The translations under genes and the position numbers were made by a program. Below, piece after piece: positions 1-7,051 of a stretch of DNA of 11,484 bases (position 1 is the first letter of the stretch; every line of letters begins with the position of its first letter). This DNA is from CAZTGZ01 sp044339595. Lineage in GTDB: Bacteria > Bacteroidota > Bacteroidia > NS11-12g > UBA9320. Location of the stretch: the NCBI GenBank assembly GCA_044339595.1, contig JBIIVF010000080.1, positions 1 to 11,484 on the forward strand, written 5' to 3'. Under the pieces are notes generated by a model. The model did not search any database and was not told the origin of the DNA. It worked only from the letters and a program-made list of their open reading frames with translations.

Positions 1-74
1 TTTTTGCAATTCATCCTTAATGTGTAGAATCTCATCTTGGTCATCTTTCCATCTTATAAAAATCCCGGTTCAGA

Positions 75-737
75 CTAATACTCAATCGTCATCTCCTGCA
101 CCTGAAAGGGGGGTACGAAGATGGGGAATTTGAGGGATTTGAGCACATAGAAAGGAGGATTTAAACTTCCATCCCTGAATCTATAGCTAAAGCTGATGGT
201 ATCTTGCATATTCCCATGAACTTTAACAAGTATTGTAGAGTCCTTTGGTCCATATATGTTCCATCCTCCTCCTTGGTAATTTTCACTGCTAACGTTAATC
301 TCATGATAACCAGAAAATTTTCCTTTATCTATCATCCTCACGTTAACCCAAGCCGGCGGTACGAGTTCAAAGTCTCTCCTATGAACTAATCCATCCGGTA
401 AAAAAGTTAATTCATTAAAAATCCCACCTTTTTGTCTGCTAAAAATATAAGGGAGTCCATCTAAATTGTCATTAAATTTTGCATTTCTATGATGGTTTTC
501 AAAGGTCAGCGTATAGTTGCCGTTGCTATCAGTATAACACCAATCTAGAACTTCACTTGGGTTAGGGAAGACTCCGGTATAAAGATAAACATATACATTG
601 GGTATCGGCTGATCGGAGTTTACTAAGGTGTATCGGCCTTCGATTGTTGTGAAAGTTGCTTTTGAAATAGGTTGTTCCTTTTCTTTACAAGATAATAGAA
701 TTGAAATTATTGCGCAGGTTAAAATTAATTTTTTCAT
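75..737 (-). CDS. Small lipoprotein with a carboxypeptidase-regulatory-like beta domain
   Basis: The 220-residue product begins with a lipoprotein signal peptide, and the lipobox ILLSC puts the lipidated cysteine at residue 17. Residues about 29-90 read like a transthyretin or carboxypeptidase-regulatory-like beta-sandwich: a short 'IEGRYTL' strand, 'PIPNVYVYLY', then 'TDSNGNYTLTF', the usual pattern of such extracellular domains. The remaining ~130 residues are beta-rich and match nothing I can name. No catalytic motif is visible. It lies 53 bp downstream of the large T9SS lipase gene on the same strand, so the two may be co-transcribed, although a GC-rich hairpin sits between them. A surface or periplasmic accessory role is an inference. 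The reading frame and lipobox are clear; the function is unknown. Confidence 0.8.
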   Translation of the reverse strand: MKKLILTCAIISILLSCKEKEQPISKATFTTIEGRYTLVNSDQPIPNVYVYLYTGVFPNPSEVLDWCYTDSNGNYTLTFENHHRNAKFNDNLDGLPYIFSRQKGGIFNELTFLPDGLVHRRDFELVPPAWVNVRMIDKGKFSGYHEINVSSENYQGGGWNIYGPKDSTILVKVHGNMQDTISFSYRFRDGSLNPPFYVLKSLKFPIFVPPFQVQEMTIEY

Positions 738-761
738 AAAGTTGTGATTAATGAATTAATA

Positions 762-781
762 GGGGAGGGTAATCCCTCCCC
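762..781 (-). terminator. GC-rich hairpin between the lipase and lipoprotein genes
   Basis: GGGGAGGG and CCCTCCCC form a perfect 8-bp stem with a 4-nt loop. It begins 9 bp after the stop codon of the 1381-residue gene. In the direction of transcription it is followed by TATTAATTC rather than a run of U, so it is not a canonical intrinsic terminator. It could stabilise the 3' end of the lipase transcript or reduce read-through into the lipoprotein gene. Confidence 0.5.
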
Positions 782-790
782 GTAGTTTAA

Positions 791-3700
791 TTATAATTTT
801 AATGACTTGATTTTATAGTGATTAACAGATGTAGTTACGTGTATCAAATATATTCCTTTTGAAATTTCAGATTTATCGGAAATTATGAGATTACATATTC
901 CGGTTTCATTTTTGTATTCATAGACAACTCTTCCTTCTAAATCCGTGATTTTCACACTCTGAATTTGTTCACCATCTATTACTGTCTGCAAATTCAAATT
1001 ATTATTCCAAGGATTCGGGAACATTCTTAATCCCGATTTTTCAATGACTTCCTCTAATTTTTTTGATTGCGAATTCGTTCCGGGTATATCTTCATCCGTC
1101 GGGTTATAACAGGTTAAATCCGCAAGAGTATTCAGGGCTCCGGCCAATTTAACCGGGGTTGGATGTGGAGTGGTCAGGACAGAAATATTATAGTGAGTAC
1201 CTACACCATTGCTCAAGTCATTTCCGGAGGGGGAAGGATACCAGTAATTGCCTTTGGCTTTAAGTTGCATAGAGCTGTTTAGACAAGCATTGTTCAGCTC
1301 TAGGGTGCCTTGGATGAACTTATGCTGACTATTGCTCGATTGGCCAATAAAATTGTTGTTTCCGTTCTCGATGAAGAGCGCACCTTGTTCCAGTTCTATA
1401 CTGCTACCATTGGAAAGGAAGGTGTTTTGACCTCCTGAAAGGTTGTAAATGATATCGGTTGAGCTCATATAGAATTTTCCGTTTCCGGAAATTGCCTTTT
1501 GGTTGCCATAAAAGCGATTGCAGGATAAGGTCAGGTCATTCTGTGCGATAAAATGCAGTCCGATTTGATTTTTTAAAAACAGGTTGTCGGTGAAATATAG
1601 ACCGGGATTAGATTGGGTATGTTCGGAGTAAATTCCGGCAACATTCTCCACAAATCGGTTGGCATGAATGGTTGCATTATCTGATGAAATCAGGTAGATC
1701 CCTTCGTTGCAAGATTTGAATTGATTGTTTTGAATCATGGGCTTGCAATCCTGCACGATGAGTGCGGTGGCACATTGGTCGAACTGATTGTGTCCCACTT
1801 TTATCTCCGCCTTTTGACTGTTTTCATTTAAATGTACCGCAGTTTCCAACCCCGAGAACAGATTTCTCTCTATGAATTGATCCTTTTGACCAAAGGTTTT
1901 GATGGCCACGGTTTTGGCTTTCTGATTTCCGGCTGCTTTGAATCGAACAAATTGAACTTTTAATGGGGTTTGGGCTTCAATCGGGGATAGTGCTTCCGTT
2001 TGAATTTCCATTTTTTCAATGTCTACTTGTTGAAATCCCTTGAGCACCCAAGGTCCATTTTGAATTTTTAGCTGCTCGCCTTCATAAGACTTACTGCCGG
2101 CCAGTTGAATTTTGCAGCTACTTCCTTCCGCTATTAAGGATTCACCTTTATTTTTGGTGGTATTTTTTAAGATCAGCTTACCCATCAGGTCGTCTGTGGA
2201 TTCGATGAGTTTGAAGGTTGCACCTTCTTGTACCAAAATGCGACCCTGAATTTCCAGAGTGGAGGCTTCCCCGAATAATTCAATTCTCGCCTGATCGTGG
2301 AAAATGAGGGTGGCTCCCGGTTCGATTACTACTTTGCTTCCCCGGTGAATTGTCATGACACCTTGTTCCTTAATTTCAATGAAAGTACCCGGCGTTACAA
2401 ACAATCTAGCACGGTTGTTTTTGCCGAGTTCATTGTTGTTATCACCGACAATGAGTTGTCCTCCATTATCAATGGTAATGCCGGAGGCGCAAGAAGAAGT
2501 CCGGTATTCAAAGTCATTATTAGTTTCCATAGGTTTGGAAAGATTTCCAAATCCACCATAACCTTCATGGTTTAATTTTAACTTACCATTGTTCGTTATC
2601 AGAATTGATTTTATTTTTTTGACTGGTTCGGAAATTCCATTGTAATTATATTCAAATTGATTTAAATTTCCAGTTGGAATATTACGTGGCAGTGGGTAGT
2701 CCAATTTTTGTAATTGGGACATAATAAAATCGATATTTTGACCCTGACTTCCATCAACAAAAACATGTTCTTGATTGGAACCGTCGAACTTCTTGTTCGA
2801 GTGAAAAAAAATAGCGTGAAATGGATGAATCATTTCTTTTGGAAGCAAAGACGTTGGCTGGCCGTCTATGAGCGGAAAAAGTTCATTCAAATTCGGATAA
2901 AGTTCCGTTTGTTTCATATCCAATCCACTAAAAGTAGGCACAAAAGTGGTAAAAAAGTCCTCTCCAGTATGATTTGTAACCAACTTCTCAACTTTCACTT
3001 CTGTGTTGTCCTTAGTCTTTTTCACCTCTACAGAAACATTGTTAATGGCAGAATGCAATATTTTTAGCCAATCTGCTTGTCCACCTGCAGCATTGTCAAG
3101 CGTTAATCCCTCATCATACCAAATGTTATTAGGTCCATTGGCTACGTATTCGGCAGATAAAACATTCAAAGTCGCCTCAGCAATATCAGAATTAGCAGAA
3201 CGCAAAGAGTCCAATGCGGTTTTTCTTATTGTCATATAAGAATAAATTGGATTGATTTTGTTTCTTGATTTCGCAAATAACCTACTATAAATTAAAGGGT
3301 CGAATTTCCAATGTTTTAATGTAACACCTAAAAACTTTCCTTTTACCTCAAGATTAATTCTAAAGTCATACATTAAATCACCGGGGTTTTTAATTTCATT
3401 TCTGTTTCCTTCCGGACTTCCATTGGTGATGGCGATGCGTTTAGGGGATTGTGGATGACCCATTTCATTCAGGGCGTTTTGCCATTTATTTCTAATTACC
3501 TTATTGGGATCAGTTACGTTGTCTACAAGCATTTGTTGGGCACCTTTTGTAAATAGTAATTTATATGCCAAATCTGCATCGGTGCTTAAGTGCGCCATAC
3601 CTTTTATAGCATGTTGAATAGATAACGGCAAATTCGCCCCCTGATGCGGACTATCAAATGTACCATATAGCTTTACACATGGATTGCATCCCTCTATCTC

Positions 3701-4936
3701 CATAGTCCTCAGGGCATAACGGGCTATTAATCCGCCCATACTGGCACCCATCACGACCAATTCTTCGTCACTTTGCTTGTTTTGATTCACCCATTGGATG
3801 ATGCGGATCAAGGCATTGCTGTTTTTGTACAAATCTCCTGCGCCATTTTTGAAGTCGACGAAAATGCAGTCATAGTCTTCATTGTATAAACGCTCTGCCA
3901 AAATTTTAAGATCTTTCAAATTTTCGCGGGTAGGATTGTTCCTTTCATCAAAACTAATTCCTGATGAAAATGTATTCCAGTCGACCGTACCGAATTTATT
4001 ATCATTAGGGTTGAGATCTACATCGAATCCCTCAATCAAGATGAACGGTTTCTTCAATTGCTTGGAAACGGATTGGGCTTTTCCATGTCTGATACTGAAA
4101 CGGGCATCTCCGAAATCGGTAGTTTCTGGTCCGGTACATACGTTGGTCAGAACAAGGTTTGATACCAATGTTTGGTAGTCGGGTGGGGTTACTTTAAATA
4201 GATTAAACCCACCTGGTGTTATCGGTTTGAATCCTTCAGGCGAAAGTTTGTCTTGCCATTTGATTCTCACTAAATTGTGTTTAAACGGACCTTCGTAATC
4301 CGGATAGGTAACAGTATATGGTTTGTTCGGTTCAATGAGAATAAAGCCATTTTGGTCTCCAAAATCTGCATAAATTTCAGGCAAAGGACCATTCGATAAA
4401 ATTAGATTGGAAGGGAATACAAATCGAACGGTTAACGCATTTTCGACATTTCCGTGAACTGCAAATGCTTTCACCGTATCAATGTTAAAGTAGTTACTCG
4501 GATTTACTCTAAATGAGAATACATTGGTATTCGAATCGTGCTCGATAACTTCATTGATGTATGCACTGTCTTCTATACGTGCATAAGTATGATGGATCAA
4601 ACTAATCGGCACAAATCCTGCCTTTTTAAATTCTGCAATCGTCGATAAGATGGTCTCCTTTGATGGCAGAATATTGTAATTGGATGCGCTGTTTTTTAGA
4701 TTTTGAACAATATCCAAAAATTCAATGGGGTCGTTCATTGAGTCAGTTTCAAATCCTTGATGTCGCTCAAGCACTCCATTGCCAATGTTTACGTCTTTTA
4801 AAATTCCGGTCGGAATATTGTAATCGAGTATCGGCTGAAATGCCCTGCGGGTTTCAACTAAATTGGGATACTCACTCTGGGCTTTTACCAGATTGGCCAA
4901 CAATATGGCCAATGCTACGAGGAATAAATGTTTCAT
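791..4936 (-). CDS. Secreted lipase-like alpha/beta hydrolase with parallel beta-helix and T9SS type A sorting domain
   Basis: The product has 1381 residues. Residues 1-19 are a Sec signal peptide. Residues about 295-560 form an alpha/beta hydrolase domain of the PGAP1/DUF676 lipase type: 'KPFILIEGFD' start, nucleophile elbow GASMG at 397-401 (Ser399) and 'DSPHQGA' at 428-434. A later 'NQEHVFVD' (721-728, His724) is the best candidate for the catalytic histidine, with the acid unassigned. Residues about 820-1230 are a right-handed parallel beta-helix with repeated 'N-x-F/G-I' turns, of the kind that often binds polysaccharide. Residues 1301-1381 are the Por-type sorting domain: an 'FPNP' start, 'VKITDLEGRVVYEY' and 'KGIYLIHV'. 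This predicts export by T9SS and anchoring or release at the surface. An esterase or lipase role follows from family knowledge; the substrate is unknown. The start is chosen because it opens directly on the signal peptide. Confidence 0.9.
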   Translation of the reverse strand: MKHLFLVALAILLANLVKAQSEYPNLVETRRAFQPILDYNIPTGILKDVNIGNGVLERHQGFETDSMNDPIEFLDIVQNLKNSASNYNILPSKETILSTIAEFKKAGFVPISLIHHTYARIEDSAYINEVIEHDSNTNVFSFRVNPSNYFNIDTVKAFAVHGNVENALTVRFVFPSNLILSNGPLPEIYADFGDQNGFILIEPNKPYTVTYPDYEGPFKHNLVRIKWQDKLSPEGFKPITPGGFNLFKVTPPDYQTLVSNLVLTNVCTGPETTDFGDARFSIRHGKAQSVSKQLKKPFILIEGFDVDLNPNDNKFGTVDWNTFSSGISFDERNNPTRENLKDLKILAERLYNEDYDCIFVDFKNGAGDLYKNSNALIRIIQWVNQNKQSDEELVVMGASMGGLIARYALRTMEIEGCNPCVKLYGTFDSPHQGANLPLSIQHAIKGMAHLSTDADLAYKLLFTKGAQQMLVDNVTDPNKVIRNKWQNALNEMGHPQSPKRIAITNGSPEGNRNEIKNPGDLMYDFRINLEVKGKFLGVTLKHWKFDPLIYSRLFAKSRNKINPIYSYMTIRKTALDSLRSANSDIAEATLNVLSAEYVANGPNNIWYDEGLTLDNAAGGQADWLKILHSAINNVSVEVKKTKDNTEVKVEKLVTNHTGEDFFTTFVPTFSGLDMKQTELYPNLNELFPLIDGQPTSLLPKEMIHPFHAIFFHSNKKFDGSNQEHVFVDGSQGQNIDFIMSQLQKLDYPLPRNIPTGNLNQFEYNYNGISEPVKKIKSILITNNGKLKLNHEGYGGFGNLSKPMETNNDFEYRTSSCASGITIDNGGQLIVGDNNNELGKNNRARLFVTPGTFIEIKEQGVMTIHRGSKVVIEPGATLIFHDQARIELFGEASTLEIQGRILVQEGATFKLIESTDDLMGKLILKNTTKNKGESLIAEGSSCKIQLAGSKSYEGEQLKIQNGPWVLKGFQQVDIEKMEIQTEALSPIEAQTPLKVQFVRFKAAGNQKAKTVAIKTFGQKDQFIERNLFSGLETAVHLNENSQKAEIKVGHNQFDQCATALIVQDCKPMIQNNQFKSCNEGIYLISSDNATIHANRFVENVAGIYSEHTQSNPGLYFTDNLFLKNQIGLHFIAQNDLTLSCNRFYGNQKAISGNGKFYMSSTDIIYNLSGGQNTFLSNGSSIELEQGALFIENGNNNFIGQSSNSQHKFIQGTLELNNACLNSSMQLKAKGNYWYPSPSGNDLSNGVGTHYNISVLTTPHPTPVKLAGALNTLADLTCYNPTDEDIPGTNSQSKKLEEVIEKSGLRMFPNPWNNNLNLQTVIDGEQIQSVKITDLEGRVVYEYKNETGICNLIISDKSEISKGIYLIHVTTSVNHYKIKSLKL

Positions 4937-4947
4937 GATTTTATTAA

Positions 4948-4964
4948 TTAGGGGTTAGGGGTTA
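4948..4964. repeat. Two and a half copies of TTAGGGG before the lipase start
   Basis: The sequence reads TTAGGGGTTAGGGGTTA, ending 11 bp upstream of the lipase start codon. On the lipase mRNA this would be a C-rich leader, UAACCCCUAACCCCUAA. It may be only a small simple repeat. A role in expression is a guess. Confidence 0.45.
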
Positions 4965-5362
4965 AAAAAATAAAAATGTTCTCAGTTTTTATAGTGCTTG
5001 CTGCTAATTGAAGCAGATCCTGAATAACCTAAGGAGGTACGCGGGTACTTTGCCATCTAATGGATAAAATTCGGCTTACCTTTAGATGAATCATTGGGTT
5101 TAAATCAAATTTCAACATGTCAATTACGTCAACTAAAAAATGGGGGTTAATAGGCGCTATAATTGAATCGCCGATGAAAATCCATGAACGGTTACCCCTC
5201 TGTTGGAAGGCGCTGCTCAATCGTTTTTTTCTGCTCGGCCACATATGCTTTCGAATTTTGTATTACAAAGCTATTGGGCATCATTCGAAAAAGCTTGCCA
5301 TCAAAAGACACTCTATAAAAAATATGTGTCTAATTTCAAAAGGAAAAATAAAATAAAAACGG

Positions 5363-5374
5363 ATTTGCGCAAAT
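5363..5374. promoter_or_regulatory. Perfect 12-bp palindrome upstream of the HTH regulator, candidate operator
   Basis: ATTTGCGCAAAT is its own reverse complement and lies 62 bp before the HTH start codon. A TTTG at 5377-5380 follows directly, and 20 bp later TAATATTCG (5401-5409) is a weak match to a Bacteroidota -7 box. A palindrome just upstream of a candidate -33 element is a reasonable site for autoregulation by the adjacent HTH protein. No binding is shown. Confidence 0.4.
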
Positions 5375-5436
5375 AATTTGAAAAATGTAAAATTTAATTC
5401 TAATATTCGTACCACAAACGCTTACGAAAAACTATT

Positions 5437-6456
5437 ATGACAGAGAAGCCTTTTCTAACCAAATTGAAAAAGAGCATCAAACGGGCGCTGCCTGAAGGAG
5501 TGAACCTGAGCGATGCCCTGACCGATACCCTTAGCCTGAGCAAAGAAAGCGTCTATCGCCGTCTGCGCGGTGAAACACCCTTCAACCTCGATGAACTCAT
5601 GCACCTGCGATCGGTCTACAACATCTCCCTCGATTCGCTTTCCTCATCCTCCCGAGGCATACTCGTTGATTTTAGACCCATTTTTAATAGCCATGAAAAT
5701 TTTATAGATTATTTCAAAAACATCATTGAAAGATTCAAACGTATCAACGGACATCCCCATGCGATCACCTATAATGCGGCTGAAAATCTGCCCTTTTTCA
5801 GACAATTGGGCTACGCAAATCTGGCTGCTTTCAAAGTTTTTTTCTGGCGTCGATCTATCCTCAATCATGCTGAATTTCAAAACAAAACTTTTGCGGTTCA
5901 AGAAGAGACCACAGAATTGGATGAGCTGTGCAGCGAAATTTATCGCCTTTACTGTGTCGGTGACTCCGTTGAAATTTGGACCCGTCAAACCCTCGATGGT
6001 ACCCTCAACCAAATTGAGTATTATGCGGATTGCGGACTGATTGATCATAGCCGAAGCTTGATTGCTGTGTATAAAGACTTGATGCAACTCATCACCGACC
6101 TCCGCGATCATGCCCGACAAAGCTGTAAAATTTTCCCCAATGGCAAGAATGGCGGGAACTTCACCTTATATCACTGCGAGCTGAGTCTAGATAACAACAG
6201 TGTTTTGCTCTATACAGACCGCCCATCGTATGTGGCGATGGGATTTAACTCGTTCAATAGCTTGCAAAGCAACGACGAAAAATTGTTGAATGAATCCTGG
6301 AAATGGTTTGAAGCGATGATTCAAAAATCAATCATGGTAAGCGGCATTTCAGAGCGATCTAGATATGAATTTTATCGTGAAAATGTCGATAAAATCATGA
6401 AATCTGCCACCGCACGCTTGGGCGATGACATTCAAAAGATCATTCCGGAAGTCTAA
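5437..6456 (+). CDS. Helix-turn-helix transcriptional regulator with large uncharacterised C-terminal domain
   Basis: The 339-residue cytoplasmic protein has no signal peptide or membrane segment. Residues about 1-70 form a lambda-repressor/BetR-like helix-turn-helix: 'NLSDALTDTLSLSKESVYRRLRGETPFNLDELMHL' region, with 'SKESVYRRLRG' (35-45) as the likely recognition helix. Residues ~75-339 are mostly alpha-helical, rich in aromatic and charged residues, and match no ligand-binding domain I can name. The protein resembles a Bacteroidota-specific group of HTH proteins usually annotated only as helix-turn-helix domain-containing. It is divergent from the T9SS lipase gene and convergent with the cytochrome gene. 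It may regulate itself or the lipase through the palindrome at 5363-5374; this is inference. The ATG follows an AT-rich leader, and no in-frame alternative fits the HTH better. Confidence 0.85.
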   Translation: MTEKPFLTKLKKSIKRALPEGVNLSDALTDTLSLSKESVYRRLRGETPFNLDELMHLRSVYNISLDSLSSSSRGILVDFRPIFNSHENFIDYFKNIIERFKRINGHPHAITYNAAENLPFFRQLGYANLAAFKVFFWRRSILNHAEFQNKTFAVQEETTELDELCSEIYRLYCVGDSVEIWTRQTLDGTLNQIEYYADCGLIDHSRSLIAVYKDLMQLITDLRDHARQSCKIFPNGKNGGNFTLYHCELSLDNNSVLLYTDRPSYVAMGFNSFNSLQSNDEKLLNESWKWFEAMIQKSIMVSGISERSRYEFYRENVDKIMKSATARLGDDIQKIIPEV

Positions 6457-6472
6457 AAATGAATCTTTTTAG
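6453..6472. terminator. Shared AT-rich hairpin spanning both stop codons of a convergent gene pair
   Basis: CTAAAAA (6453-6459) and TTTTTAG (6466-6472) form a 7-bp inverted repeat with a TGAATC loop. The TAA of the HTH gene (6454-6456) and the complement of the TAA of the cytochrome gene (6469-6471) both lie in the stem. Each strand gives an A-rich arm followed by a U-rich arm, so the element could act on both transcripts, but with only two G-C pairs the stem is weak. Confidence 0.45.
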
Positions 6473-6813
6473 GGTTGTGGGACGGTCACATAAGTTTTAC
6501 TCATGGTTACCACATACCGGTTGATGGTGGTTTGCATTTTTGCATCAATATTGGCCGCATTTTTATTGGCCATTTCTACCATCTTCGGCACAATCAAATT
6601 CCATTCCTCTTCTGTCTTGGATGCGGGATCTTTTAGCTTGTGACAAGCAATGCATTTAGTTTCATAGTATTCTTTGCCGGCTAAATATGCATTAACTGTG
6701 TAATCGGGATAAAGATGCTTTACCTTATCTATATAGGGTGCATATTGGGCGTTTTTACGAGAGGCACATGCGAAAATGGCAAAGAGCGTAAAAAGAAGAA
6801 GAAACTTATTCAT
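6469..6813 (-). CDS. Monohaem cytochrome c-like lipoprotein
   Basis: The 114-residue product has a short lipoprotein signal peptide, with the likely lipidated cysteine at residue 16 (IFAC). A single CxxCH haem attachment motif, CIACH, is at residues 54-58. The sequence around it ('GKEYYETKCIACHKLKDP') is typical of small class I cytochromes, where the haem iron is held by His58 and a downstream methionine. Met78 in 'VPKMVEMA' is the best candidate sixth ligand. The protein is probably attached to a membrane facing the periplasm and carries electrons or serves as a sensor domain; the partner is unknown. It converges on the HTH gene with 12 bp between stop codons, and is divergent from the hydratase gene across a repeat-rich interval. 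The length fits a complete single-domain protein. Confidence 0.88.
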   Translation of the reverse strand: MNKFLLLFTLFAIFACASRKNAQYAPYIDKVKHLYPDYTVNAYLAGKEYYETKCIACHKLKDPASKTEEEWNLIVPKMVEMANKNAANIDAKMQTTINRYVVTMSKTYVTVPQP

Positions 6814-6841
6814 GGATATTTTTTTGACGAAAATAATGGTA

Positions 6842-6917
6842 TGAACGTTGGGATGGATGATTCAATCCAGATATTGTTTATGAATGTTGGGATGGATGAT
6901 TCAATCCAAATATTTTA
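6842..6917. repeat. Direct tandem repeat, two copies of about 39 bp
   Basis: Unit 1 is 6842-6880 and unit 2 is 6881-6917. They share TTGGGATGGATGATTCAATCC and differ by two substitutions and a 2-bp deletion. Each unit contains one TGATTCA palindrome. A short open frame across it (6715-6939, plus) repeats the peptide 'MNVGMDDSIQI' only because the DNA repeats; it overlaps the cytochrome start and is not a gene. Confidence 0.8.
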
Positions 6918-7018
6918 CGTGAAAATAAAATGTGAATGAATCATGAATGATTCTTGGGAATGAATCATCAATCTAAAAATTGTGGTTGAATCATGTTTAT
7001 ATGTGGAGATTGAATCAG
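6857..7018. promoter_or_regulatory. Cluster of TGAnTCA palindromes between divergent genes, candidate operator array
   Basis: Six perfect TGAnTCA sites begin at 6858, 6897, 6937, 6961, 6987 and 7011, and a near match (TGATTCT) is at 6948. Flanks are partly conserved: several read as GATTGAATCATC-ATCC in one orientation. GAATCAT (6938-6944) and ATGATTC (6947-6953) form a larger inverted repeat. Spacings are about 39, 40, 24, 26 and 24 bp. The array ends over the candidate -33 region of the hydratase promoter. Binding by a dimeric regulator is inferred from symmetry, number and position. Confidence 0.5.
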
Positions 7019-7036
7019 CAATCCCTGCTACATTTG
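7010..7036 (+). promoter_or_regulatory. Candidate Bacteroidota-type promoter of the hydratase-tatD-tRNA unit
   Basis: TACATTTG (7029-7036) matches the -7 consensus TAnnTTTG. TTG at 7010-7012 could be the -33 element, with a 16-bp spacer that is a little short. The expected start of transcription lies a few bases after 7036, shortly before the ATG at 7052. This supports starting the hydratase at 7052 rather than further upstream. The last TGAATCA site overlaps the -33 element. Confidence 0.5.
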
Positions 7037-7051
7037 AAAAAAAATCAATCC

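Larger units (their letters stand above)
4937..5436. other. 500-bp gene-free interval between divergent genes
   Basis: This is the shared upstream region of the T9SS lipase (minus) and the HTH regulator (plus). Short open frames at 5029-5244 (minus) and 5117-5356 (plus) have no protein-like composition, no credible start context and no family I recognise, so I treat the interval as non-coding. It contains a short TTAGGGG repeat next to the lipase start, a 6-bp inverted repeat (AGACAC 5306-5311 / GTGTCT 5326-5331), and a 12-bp palindrome. The last ~100 bp are very AT-rich, as expected for promoter DNA. Confidence 0.6.

Noticed and set aside
1..74. A coding-like minus-strand stretch at the window edge ('DDQDEILHIKDELQK')
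   Set aside because: Its frame has a stop just upstream and no usable start codon in view, and the competing ATG frame at 42-44 is too short to judge.
5029..5356. Two overlapping opposite-strand open frames between the lipase and HTH genes
   Set aside because: Neither has protein-like composition or a recognisable domain; both sit in a divergent promoter region. A decayed gene cannot be excluded.
5644..6120. 158-residue minus-strand open frame inside the HTH gene
   Set aside because: It is a shadow of the plus-strand gene, which has clear HTH motifs; no domain is seen in the antisense frame.
6980..7051. 24-residue N-terminal extension of the hydratase
   Set aside because: It crosses the TGAnTCA array and a TAnnTTTG box, and the family's N-terminus aligns with the ATG at 7052.
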